DNA from: Candidatus Methanovirga basalitermitum
GTDB taxonomy: Archaea; Methanobacteriota; Methanobacteria; Methanobacteriales; Methanobacteriaceae
NCBI GenBank assembly: GCA_031284445.1
Contig: JAISZW010000132.1
Span: forward strand, 1-7,905
DNA: 7,905 nucleotides
Direction of reading: 5' to 3'
The notes under the pieces were generated by a model. The model was not told the origin of the DNA and ran no database searches. It saw only the letters and a program-made list of their open reading frames with translations. The position numbers and the translations under genes were made by a program. Shown piece after piece: positions 1-6,291 of the stretch (its first letter is position 1; every line of letters begins with the position of its first letter).

Positions 1-734
1 ATATTTATAATTCTTTCATAGGTGATTGAGATATGCTTTAGGCTTCCTATTAACTATGTTTTAAAACTCAACAGTATAAATATGTATCTAATCAAATAAA
101 TGACTTTTTGTAAAATACATTCTAAATCGTTAGTAAATAAAGGCAGGTTATTATCTGGATTCTATCGCATGTTTGCTTTACAAGTTTCAGATTTTTGAGT
201 CATATTTGATGGGTAGATATAAGTTAATACTGTGTTCATGTGGCAATTAAGTAGACCCATCCTTTCGTTTTCTTAATTGATAATCCATACTTGGATATGT
301 TTTTTTTTTAACATGAAGTCCCATTAGTTTACAAGTTCAACCTTATCAACATCTATGTCTTTCATTTAAAACTTTGTTAACTTCTTTGCAATGCTTTCTG
401 AAATTTGCAACTATATGCATACAGTATCCATGTTTAACTATCTAAAAATATTTCTGCTACTGATCTAAATATTCATACATTTTAAAAGCATTTTTTAAGA
501 AGAAAAAGATATTTTTTTTTCGTCAACACCTTTGATTCTTAAGTTATGTAGTATTGTGTTTGCATTTGAAGACTTTTAGAGCATGTTCTGCAAACATATT
601 TAAAGAGTACCATTTTTGTTTTTATAAGTACCATTACCTACCACATTACCTTTTTCAATTTTACCATAATCTTTACAATTCTTATGTTGAACAATCAACA
701 TTCACAAAACTTGGTTTAGATCACGTTTACCCAT
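1..734 (-). pseudogene. Decayed IS1-like transposase, running off the left edge
   Basis: Reading the minus strand from an ATG at 734 gives MGKRDLNQV, then broken pieces in several frames. These include a zinc-ribbon half YVCRTCSKS (near 573-600), NANTILHNLR, a KMLLK stretch, a helix-turn-helix-like part around 400-480, and VEL..WDF.LKKK (about 300-350). The last resembles the DELW-F-V-K segment around the first catalytic Asp of IS1-type DDE transposases. Near the window edge RKPKAYLNH resembles the basic RPRKPK stretch found late in such proteins. A good Shine-Dalgarno (TTGAGGTG, complement of 743-751) precedes the ATG. Stops and frameshifts occur throughout, several next to homopolymers such as the T runs at 300-309 and 512-520, so no active enzyme is made. 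The C-terminal end lies outside the window. The family call rests on remembered motif resemblance and is moderate. The short plus-strand open frame at 554-736 is antisense to this relic. Confidence 0.6.
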
Positions 735-742
735 AAATAAAC

Positions 743-751
743 ACCTCAATT
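743..751 (-). promoter_or_regulatory. Shine-Dalgarno site of the IS1-like relic
   Basis: The complement reads TTGAGGTG, 8 nt before the ATG at 734. It fixes the ancestral start of the decayed transposase even though the frame breaks soon after. Confidence 0.5.
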
Positions 752-877
752 TTTTATTTATATATCTATGAGCATAACTACCATATAAAACTTAAGTAAT
801 ATAAAAGTACACTACCAAATTATTAGATAGAAAACAATATTATAGAAAATTTCTATTAACCTATAAAAATTCTCAAG

Positions 878-907
878 ATTATGCTACCAAAGCATTGGTA
901 GCATAAT
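878..907. repeat. Perfect 13-bp hairpin
   Basis: The arms ATTATGCTACCAA (878-890) and TTGGTAGCATAAT (895-907) are perfect complements around a 4-nt AGCA loop. It lies between two transposase relics. It could be an IS end, a fossil terminator or a protein-binding palindrome. No long T run follows on either strand, which argues against a simple terminator. Confidence 0.75.
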
Positions 908-1122
908 ATATCATATTTTCACCATCATATATAAAGTTATCGGCCGATCAAAACCTGATAGAAAAGTTTAGAAATCACTAAAACACCACTAAAATATTCA
1001 TTTAAATCAATCATTTGATCTCTCTCTGGACTAATTAAGCTAAAATATTGAAAATAAGGCCTATTTAATGATATTTGATGAAACATAATATATTTAAATA
1101 TTACAAAGACATATAAAGAGCC

Positions 1123-1823
1123 ATGAAAAATCTAAAGAAGCATTACTTAAGAACACAGTACAATAAAGTAAAAATTGGGTGATAAATTAGTTGAAATAGA
1201 TCCTTTGGTTAATTGGGAGTTATTACAACCAATAATCAGAGAAATCTATGATAACCAGACAGAAAAAGGTGGAAGACAACAATACAGACGAAATTGTAAT
1301 GTTAAAAATGTTGATCTTACAAGCATGGTATGGTTTATCAGACCCATGGACATTCAAAAAGTAGACACACCACGAGGAGGTGACGGGAAAACACGGAGAA
1401 GTAAAGATGGAGAATGGATTAAAAAAGGAAACAAATCATATTTCGGATATAAAATGCATACAAAAATGGACACAAACCACCAATTAATAAGAGAAATCAT
1501 GCAACACCTGCAAATCTTTGATTCTAAAAGTAGACCTATCTAAAGAATATAGTAGCCTATCGTGACATAAGGATTACTATGGAGTGCCTTGTAAAGCCTA
1601 CGATACCACCATGGATAGAAAATCCAGAAACAAACCATTAACAATAAAAGAAAAGAGACGAAACAAAAGAATAAGTTCAAAAAGATCACCAGGTGAGAGA
1701 CCTTTCGCTGTGATAAAAAGGGTAATGAAAAGTGGTCATGTGCTTGTTACAACTACAGCAAGAGTTCATGTTAAAATACATGAAAAACTAATCAAAACTA
1801 TTAAGTTGAACTACTACGGATAA
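1123..1823 (+). pseudogene. IS5-like transposase, frameshifted and internally deleted
   Basis: The ancestral start is the ATG at 1123 (MKNLKKHYLRTQYNKV). A shift near 1170 leads to GDKLVEIDPLVNWELLQPII. A shift near 1284 leads to TDEIVMLKMLILQAWYGLSDP, ending at about 1346. The text then jumps directly to GHSK-VDTPRGGDGKTRRSKDG and KGNKSYFGYKMHTKMD. More shifts follow near 1500-1570 (TPANL, KVDLSKE, YRD, KDYYGVPCKAYD), and from 1569 one frame runs to the stop at 1823. In IS5-type DDE enzymes, YRDKGYYG carries the second catalytic Asp and GERPFAVIKRV the Glu; both are visible (about 1564-1566 and 1695-1697). The first Asp (QDATF-like segment) is missing because the middle of the gene is deleted. 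The C-terminus also looks shortened after ARVHVK. It cannot be active. The family call is confident; I cannot name the element. Confidence 0.85.
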
Positions 1824-1925
1824 AATCGGAGATTTATATCCGCAGATTCGTGTGTCTAAAAGAACTACTGTTCTAAAATACAGTTACCACTACCGAAGTT
1901 AGTCCCTAACTTCGAACTACTGAAA
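1808..1925. other. Hairpin-rich segment after the IS5-like relic
   Basis: Several inverted repeats follow one another. CTACGGATA (1814-1822) pairs with TATCCGCAG (1837-1845) with one mismatch. AGAAC/GTTCT (1861-1865/1870-1874) competes with ACTGT/ACAGT (1867-1871/1880-1884). CGAAGTTAG/CTAACTTCG (1894-1902/1906-1914) is perfect with a 3-nt loop. GAACTACT occurs three times, at 1808, 1862 and 1914. The segment is richer in GC than its surroundings. It may be the right end of the IS, or a structured RNA; nothing visible decides between these. Confidence 0.5.
1894..1914. repeat. Perfect 9-bp hairpin with 3-nt loop
   Basis: CGAAGTTAG and CTAACTTCG are exact complements around TCC. It lies about 80 bp beyond the 3' end of the converging minus-strand gene. 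No T run follows directly, so it is not an obvious archaeal terminator. Confidence 0.7.
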
Positions 1926-1993
1926 AATATCTTACTTGCTCTCTATAAAATTAAGTATTCATCACTTATTTATATTAACAATCAAATATAAAC

Positions 1994-2743
1994 TTAACTC
2001 ACATATTTAACAGCATTACCAAGCATATCTGGATATTTAGGATTATCAGATTCAGGATGTGGACCAAACAATATGGTTTTTCCAGAACCATAGTTATCTA
2101 AAACCATGCTCATTTTTCCTGAATATCCCACTCCTGCTATTCCATTATAAGTGGCAAGTGATATTGCACCTTGACTGCTACTGTACATTGCTGGACCATT
2201 CTCATGATCCATGATGTATTCTCCAGCAGACATTCCTAAAACATTTTCTCCTTCAGGAGCCATATTAACTTTTGTTAAACCTTCATGGTATACAGCAATA
2301 CAATTAACATGTGGAGCTACACCATAAGCATCATAGTTTCCATCCACTTTTTTGCATCCAGCATAGGATCCTGCACAAATACCAATATATCCATGCCCAG
2401 AACTTACAAATTCTCTAATAACATTACCATCAGCATAATCAAAATATATGTAACCATGAGTTCCTCCAGGCATTAATAAAACATCTACATCATCAAGATC
2501 ATTCATAGTCTTGATTTCAGATATTTTTTTAATATTAATATTCACATCTGAATGATTGCTACCATAGGTACGGATGGTTGATTCCGCACGATTTACACAA
2601 TTTTCTATACTTCCTGGACCATCATAAATAGCCATTTGAATTGTTTTTTCATTCCCATTAATTTCAGCACCATATATCGAAGATATACAGACAAACATTA
2701 ACAAAATTGATAATAATATAACTTTTTTAGCTTTTCTAATCAT
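1994..2743 (-). CDS. Secreted BPL_N / class I glutamine-amidotransferase-like protein
   Basis: The 249-residue product begins with a Sec-type signal peptide: basic MIRKAKK, a hydrophobic core to about residue 22, and likely cleavage near SIYG-AE (about 25-26). The mature part has the flavodoxin-like amidotransferase fold: MAIYDGPG (37-44), LLMPGGTHG (89-97), a nucleophile elbow GICAGSYAG (121-129) with Cys123, and a late GPHPES (227-232) supplying His229 and Glu231. This Cys-His-Glu set matches class I GATases. The layout best fits the BPL_N family, named for the N-terminal domain of eukaryotic biotin-protein ligases. No synthetase or biotin-ligase domain is attached. The substrate is unknown; export suggests it acts on the cell surface or in the medium. 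The ATG at 2743 follows a clear AAGGAG site. It stands alone among transposase relics, which suggests accessory status. A DJ-1/PfpI-type hydrolase is a less likely alternative. Confidence 0.8.
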   Translation of the reverse strand: MIRKAKKVILLSILLMFVCISSIYGAEINGNEKTIQMAIYDGPGSIENCVNRAESTIRTYGSNHSDVNINIKKISEIKTMNDLDDVDVLLMPGGTHGYIYFDYADGNVIREFVSSGHGYIGICAGSYAGCKKVDGNYDAYGVAPHVNCIAVYHEGLTKVNMAPEGENVLGMSAGEYIMDHENGPAMYSSSQGAISLATYNGIAGVGYSGKMSMVLDNYGSGKTILFGPHPESDNPKYPDMLGNAVKYVS

Positions 2744-2747
2744 ATTA

Positions 2748-2755
2748 ACTCCTTC
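2748..2755 (-). promoter_or_regulatory. Ribosome binding site of the secreted protein
   Basis: The complement reads GAAGGAGT, a few bases before the ATG at 2743. It is one of the strongest Shine-Dalgarno sites in the window and fixes the start. Confidence 0.7.
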
Positions 2756-2804
2756 TATTTATAATATAAATAATTAACATGATTTTATTGGATTTATTTT
2801 AATA

Positions 2805-2820
2805 GTTTATTTTATATTCC
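2805..2820 (-). promoter_or_regulatory. Possible TATA box of the secreted protein gene
   Basis: On the minus strand, GGAATATAAAATAAAC resembles an archaeal TATA box with a purine-rich upstream BRE-like part. Transcription starting some 25 nt downstream would leave a leader of roughly 40 nt carrying the Shine-Dalgarno site. The whole region is AT-rich, so the match is only suggestive. Confidence 0.35.
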
Positions 2821-2871
2821 ATTATCAGTAGTTCGTAAAGTATTAATTGTGTGGTGTAATACTATTATTAT

Positions 2872-2946
2872 ATGAAAATAAAAAAAACACCACATAAAAT
2901 ATTATTGAATGATGATGTATTAAGTCTTTCGGAGAATTTCTGTTAA
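2872..2946 (+). pseudogene. 24-codon stub of a transposase-like gene
   Basis: The ATG at 2872 opens MKIKKTPHKI, followed by LLNDDVLSLSENFC and a stop. The second part matches LLNDNVLSLS at the front of the longer relic at 3157-3399. DNA at 2896-2931 is 34/36 identical to 3157-3192. After SENFC the text becomes T-rich noncoding DNA. The stub is best read as the truncated 5' end of a lost gene. It may preserve the true N-terminus of the family, since the second copy lacks the MKIKKTPHKI part. Confidence 0.55.
2896..2931 (+). repeat. 36-bp direct repeat, copy 1
   Basis: Identical to 3157-3192 except at two positions, and 261 bp apart. Both copies encode the same LLND(D/N)VLSLS peptide in frame. 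Confidence 0.85.
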
Positions 2947-2988
2947 CTTAATTTTTTCTATTTTTTTATTAATTTTTTATTAATTTTT
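2947..2988 (+). terminator. Oligo-T tracts, probable plus-strand terminator
   Basis: Several runs of five to seven T residues lie here, including an exact tandem pair of TTTTTTATTAA (2962-2972 and 2973-2983) followed by TTTTT. Archaeal RNA polymerase terminates at such tracts, so transcripts entering from the left on the plus strand would probably stop here. Confidence 0.45.
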
Positions 2989-3063
2989 AGTGTTTTAATA
3001 TTATTTATCTTTTTATTTTCTTATGTTCTGTGGTTTGGCTTGGTGTTTTTGCTTGCTTTTCAT

Positions 3064-3084
3064 CGAAAGTTTGCATAGCTTTCG
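3064..3084. repeat. Short inverted repeat
   Basis: CGAAAG (3064-3069) and CTTTCG (3079-3084) are exact complements around a 9-nt loop, in otherwise T-rich DNA. No function is evident. Confidence 0.4.
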
Positions 3085-3139
3085 CTAGTTTGAACTTTTA
3101 TTTTGGATGGTTTTCAGTTGTTTTAGGTTATAGCATAGT

Positions 3140-3151
3140 CATAGTACTATG
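3140..3151. repeat. 12-bp perfect palindrome
   Basis: CATAGTACTATG is self-complementary, and a further CATAG lies just before it at 3134-3138. It is followed by T5 and lies immediately before the longer transposase-like relic. It may belong to the end of that element or be a binding site. Confidence 0.5.
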
Positions 3152-3156
3152 TTTTT

Positions 3157-3192
3157 AAAATACTATTGAATGATAATGTATTAAGTCTTTCG
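3157..3192 (+). repeat. 36-bp direct repeat, copy 2
   Basis: Partner of 2896-2931 with two mismatches; the DNA upstream of the two copies is different. Confidence 0.85.
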
Positions 3193-3399
3193 ATTAATGT
3201 GATTAGTGATATGTTGAGGTTGCAATCGGATCCTAATGCAGTATATAGTGAGAAAACGATTGATTATCATCTTCTTAATGTTGCTGCTTCTCGAACTATT
3301 GTTAGTAATCTTTATGATGCTCCTTGTGAAGGAATTATTAGATATAGACTTGGTGATATTGTAGGGCTCTATTTTTTTGAACAAAATCAAAGACCTTAA
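3157..3399 (+). pseudogene. N-terminal fragment of an ISH3-like transposase (tentative)
   Basis: An open frame reads LLNDNVLSLSINVISDMLRL, then SDPNAVYSEKTIDYHLLNVA, ASRTIVSNLYDAPCEGIIRYRLGDI, and ends in an unrelated tail (VGLYFFEQNQRP). The usable start would be TTG at 3166; no Shine-Dalgarno is visible. The arrangement (helical start, a segment on repeated disruption, then S-x-x-T/I-x-RYRL) resembles the N-terminal domain of ISH3-type IS4-superfamily transposases, where a similar VLYHLR-like helix precedes the DDE core. The whole catalytic core is missing, so this is a fragment of roughly 75 residues of a protein normally several times longer. It could be an unrelated archaeal family. No matching downstream remnant was found. 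Confidence 0.45.
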
Positions 3400-3855
3400 A
3401 CACCTTATTTCATTTGATTATAAATGTTGTTTATTTTCCCATCATGAAAATACATTTTTATACTGGGATTTAAATTAAAATACTTGATTTTGAGTTTTAA
3501 TGCATGTAAATAGTGAGTTATTAATCTATTGATGAACATGCCAATAATTTGCAGTAAAAAAATGGTTTAAAATAAAATCTAAAATATTTAATAAGGATTA
3601 TATTTACATTTAAGCATTGTTGGTTGTATTCATTGGTATTATAAATATGATAGTCTGTTGTTTATTAGAATAAACTCATTAATAATTTGTTCATATTTTT
3701 TCTAAATTTAAATGAGTTATATGACTTATTTTGTTCAAAATTTTCATGATTAATATTATTTTGTTTGGAATTTAATGGTCATTTGTAAATGTATTTTTAT
3801 GTTGGAAGACTGATCAATATGGAAAATAAGTAAAATAAGATGTTGAAGGTCTCTA

Positions 3856-3872
3856 ATTTTTTTCAAAAAAAT
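3856..3872. terminator. Bidirectional oligo-T palindrome
   Basis: ATTTTTTT and AAAAAAAT flank a single C, so both strands carry a run of seven T. It lies about 90 bp beyond the stop of the last gene of the minus-strand series. On that strand the T run follows a short GC-rich AGCCCCT, as expected for an archaeal terminator of the series. Confidence 0.55.
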
Positions 3873-3957
3873 AGGGGCTAAATATTTTTCATGACCATTG
3901 TTTAGTTAAAATAGTAAACTCCGATTCTGGAATTTCATCCTATTTTGAGTATTGAAA

Positions 3958-4530
3958 TTATAATCTGTTTAAAAGTTTGGATATAAACTGTGTTTTAGCT
4001 ATTCCCTCTACGAATTCTACAAGGTCACCTGCCTCTTCGATAGTTGATCCTAATGCAACAATACCATGATTTTCTAAAATTAAAACATCATCATTTTTAA
4101 GTGCAATTGAAGCATGCTTAGCCAATTCATGGCTTCCTGGAATTTTATATGGAATTTTTTTAATATATTCTTTTTCAATTTTACCAAACCCCTCTAATCG
4201 TTTTAAATTAAAATTTGAAAAAGAAAATCCAGTTGCATAAGGTGAATGTGTGTGTACTATTCCATTAACATCTTCTCTTTCTTTGTAAATAGCTAAGTGC
4301 ATTTGTAATTCAGATGAAGGAACACCACCAATTAAAACATCACCATCAATATTTGTTAATACAATATCTTCTTCTTTAAGTCTATTTAATGATTTAAGTG
4401 TAGGAGTAATAGCTATTAAATCTTCATCATTTTCTCGCTTGCGACCACTTACATTACCTGCTTTACCAAGCACTAAATTTCTTTCAAAAACATATTTAGA
4501 GATAGAAAGAATATTTTCAACTAAATTCAT
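3958..4530 (-). CDS. fucA: Class II aldolase, L-fuculose-phosphate aldolase type
   Basis: Zinc-dependent class II aldolase/adducin-fold enzyme, cytoplasmic. In residue numbers of the longest frame (195 aa from ATG 4545), GKAGNVSGR (27-35) is the phosphate-binding loop, PSSE (76-79) supplies Glu79, HTHS (98-101) gives His98 and His100, and LENHG (157-161) gives His160; together these form the usual metal site. The length matches archaeal members. In methanogens this family cleaves fuculose-1-phosphate to lactaldehyde and dihydroxyacetone phosphate, proposed to feed the lactate moiety of coenzyme F420 (family knowledge; the substrate cannot be read from sequence). I choose ATG 4530 (190 aa) over ATG 4545 because GGAG lies 9 nt before 4530, while nothing like a ribosome site precedes 4545. 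With this start the gene begins 4 nt after the polB stop, so translational coupling is likely. An alternative is another sugar-phosphate aldolase or epimerase of the same fold. Confidence 0.82.
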   Translation of the reverse strand: MNLVENILSISKYVFERNLVLGKAGNVSGRKRENDEDLIAITPTLKSLNRLKEEDIVLTNIDGDVLIGGVPSSELQMHLAIYKEREDVNGIVHTHSPYATGFSFSNFNLKRLEGFGKIEKEYIKKIPYKIPGSHELAKHASIALKNDDVLILENHGIVALGSTIEEAGDLVEFVEGIAKTQFISKLLNRL

Positions 4531-4534
4531 GATT

Positions 4535-6181
4535 TTAATCTCCATTAAAAAAGTTTAATTCTTTATAGTTACCTTTATGAAGAACAGGAACCAAGCCTGC
4601 AGTTGGAACAATATTGTGGGTCTTTTGAAACTCTGTCTGGGTTTGAAATGTTCCTGAATTTATTAAATGAATACCATTGTATTGTTTATACCTATTTATA
4701 TGAACATGACCAGTATGGAAAATATTTGGGGTTTCATTAATTACCAAGTGGTCTTCAAGTTCTGATGCTAAAGGAGTTCTTTCACCGTAAATTGGAGCTA
4801 AATGACGCATTTTGAGCATTTTTTCCATGAGTACATCATTTTTTTCATGAGACATTCCCTTCATGGTTATTGCTAAATCATCAAAACCTCTTCCATGGTA
4901 TATAAGTGTGTTAAAACCTTCTATATTAACTACTGCTGGATTACTTACAAATTCGATATTATTTAGTTGATAAAGAGATTTAGCATATTTTCCTGGAATG
5001 GCTGTTTGTGGTTCAGCTACTCTTGATGCATCGTGGTTTCCAGGTCCAATGATAATTTTAACATCTGATCTAATATCTCCAATGTATCGTGCTGCTTCTT
5101 CATATTGTTGAGTAATGTCTTTAATAGTTAGTTCTCTATCTTGATTAGGATAAATTCCAATACCATCCACAAGATCACCAGCTATTATCAAATATTTAAC
5201 ATCATTTCCCATTGCTACCTGTTCATCAGTTCCAAAATCTCCATTAATCCATTTTATAAACTTTGAAAATGCATCATCTAAGAAATTTGAACTTCCAATG
5301 TGTACATCTGAAATAAAGACTATTGAAAAGTTCATTGGTTTATTAACCACTCTTTGAACTCCAGGATAAATTATTTTGGATGAAATAGCTAAATCTCTTT
5401 TTTTTTCACCAATTAAACCTATAACCTCATCTTTAACTAATTTTCCTGATTCATTAAAAATGTCCTGATTATCTTTATGGAAAAGAACATTAATCACACC
5501 AGTATCATCTTCTAAATCCACTATTCTATGACCATTCTTCGTTGTTTTAATATCATTCACCATACCAATAATATTAAACTCATTACTGCTTATAACATCT
5601 TTTATTTTTTGAGAAATTTTAAGTTCCGATCTTTTAGAGAGAATGTTCGATAATTTTTCAAATCTATTAGCAAAATAACTAATTAAATTGGTAATTTCAC
5701 CACTTGTATAAGATTTATTGGTGGTGTCTTGAACAACTTTAAAATCATAGTTATTATCAATACTACTTGAATTTCTAAAACATTTTGAAGGATCAAAATC
5801 CTTAATTTGATTTGAATCTTTTTTATTCACTTTAATTTTTTTAATAGAACTCCCATTTTCTATTTCAATAGTGTTCTTATTTTTTTTAGTAGCTTCATTA
5901 CTTACAACCTTCACGTGATGAGGTTTTTGAGATTTTGAAGTTAAAATATCTTTATCTCCATTATCACTACTTTTAAAATCCTTTTTAGCTACATCAGTAA
6001 CATATCCTAATAAAAATTCTTCATCTAAATAAAATAGCTCTTTTTTTGAAAATTTAGCTCTAATCCTTAATATTAAATCAGTTGTAAAAACTAAAGGATT
6101 CTCAAACTGAAGTATTCTCTCATATACTTCTGGGGATATATTTATTCCTTTTTCAGCGAATTTATATATTATTTCTCTCAT
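4535..6181 (-). CDS. polB: DNA polymerase D (Pol II) small subunit DP1
   Basis: Small subunit of the euryarchaeal replicative D-family polymerase, the 3'-5' exonuclease partner of the large catalytic subunit DP2. The 548 residues show a helical N-terminal domain (1-65), then a Lys/Asn/Ser-rich linker of low complexity (about 66-150). An OB fold (about 200-270) contains IGMVNDIKTTKNGHRIVDLE. An Mre11-like calcineurin phosphoesterase domain follows with all metal motifs: SDVH (Asp292, His294), GDLVDG (Asp336), GNHD (Asn382, His383), YHG (His429) and GHVH (His492, His494). The complete metal site indicates an active nuclease. The length is normal for the family. The ATG at 6181 has no clear Shine-Dalgarno; the upstream gap to hemD is 110 bp. 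The stop sits 4 nt before the chosen aldolase start. DP2 is not in the window, as is usual, since the two subunits are often encoded apart. Confidence 0.95.
   Translation of the reverse strand: MREIIYKFAEKGINISPEVYERILQFENPLVFTTDLILRIRAKFSKKELFYLDEEFLLGYVTDVAKKDFKSSDNGDKDILTSKSQKPHHVKVVSNEATKKNKNTIEIENGSSIKKIKVNKKDSNQIKDFDPSKCFRNSSSIDNNYDFKVVQDTTNKSYTSGEITNLISYFANRFEKLSNILSKRSELKISQKIKDVISSNEFNIIGMVNDIKTTKNGHRIVDLEDDTGVINVLFHKDNQDIFNESGKLVKDEVIGLIGEKKRDLAISSKIIYPGVQRVVNKPMNFSIVFISDVHIGSSNFLDDAFSKFIKWINGDFGTDEQVAMGNDVKYLIIAGDLVDGIGIYPNQDRELTIKDITQQYEEAARYIGDIRSDVKIIIGPGNHDASRVAEPQTAIPGKYAKSLYQLNNIEFVSNPAVVNIEGFNTLIYHGRGFDDLAITMKGMSHEKNDVLMEKMLKMRHLAPIYGERTPLASELEDHLVINETPNIFHTGHVHINRYKQYNGIHLINSGTFQTQTEFQKTHNIVPTAGLVPVLHKGNYKELNFFNGD
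4540..4543 (-). promoter_or_regulatory. Ribosome binding site deciding the aldolase start
   Basis: The complement reads GGAG, inside the last codons of polB and 9 nt before ATG 4530. It would be codons 1-2 if the ATG at 4545 were used, so it supports the shorter protein. Confidence 0.55.
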
Positions 6182-6231
6182 AAAAACATCTTATAGTTAG
6201 CTATTAATATTTGAAAGCTATTTCCATTGAT

Positions 6232-6276
6232 AATTTAATATAGTTATTCATTAAATTAAAATAAACCTTTTTATAA
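6232..6276 (-). promoter_or_regulatory. Possible polB promoter in the hemD-polB gap
   Basis: Two TATA-like blocks on the minus strand, TTTATAAAAAGG (about 6265-6276) and ACTATATTAAAT (about 6232-6243), lie between the hemD stop and the polB ATG. The nearer one would give a leader of about 35 nt. The gap of 110 bp is long for a single operon, so polB and the aldolase may have their own promoter. AT richness makes the call weak. Confidence 0.35.
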
Positions 6277-6291
6277 ACTAATAAATAGATA

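Larger units (their letters stand above)
735..1122. other. Intergenic stretch between two diverging transposase relics
   Basis: No open frame of note lies here. It must contain the outer ends of both relics, but I cannot identify matched terminal inverted repeats. The visible structures are a perfect 13-bp-stem hairpin at 878-907 and a short GC palindrome (ATCGGCCGAT, 939-948). An AT-rich TATA-like block (about 1086-1102) lies just before the IS5-like relic. Confidence 0.5.
2744..3957. other. 1.2-kb region without an intact gene
   Basis: It holds the promoter of the secreted protein, two relics of one transposase-like gene (2872-2946 and 3157-3399), T-rich tracts at about 2947-3060, small palindromes at 3064-3084 and 3140-3151, and a bidirectional oligo-T palindrome at 3856-3872. 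Between 3400 and 3850 I see only AT-rich sequence with short broken frames and nothing recognisable. Confidence 0.6.

Noticed and set aside
554..736. Plus-strand open frame of 60 codons
   Set aside because: It is antisense to the IS1-like relic, whose minus-strand reading shows recognisable transposase pieces and a Shine-Dalgarno site; the plus frame has no recognisable motif.
939..948. GC-rich palindrome ATCGGCCGAT as an operator
   Set aside because: A single 10-bp palindrome between dead transposases with no gene to control; only noted.
2285..2476. Plus-strand open frame of 63 codons
   Set aside because: Antisense to the intact secreted amidotransferase-like gene; its composition is that of a shadow frame.
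2850..2894. TGTGGTGT / ACACCACA inverted repeat as an IS terminus
   Set aside because: An 8-bp match with a 29-bp loop at one end only; no second copy near the other end of a possible element.
3181..3390. Minus-strand open frame of 69 codons
   Set aside because: Antisense to the transposase-like relic, which has a more protein-like composition; no start signal is visible.
3771..3900. AATGGTCAT / ATGACCATT inverted repeat before the aldolase 3' end
   Set aside because: Only 9 bp with arms more than 100 bp apart; expected by chance in a region of this size and composition.
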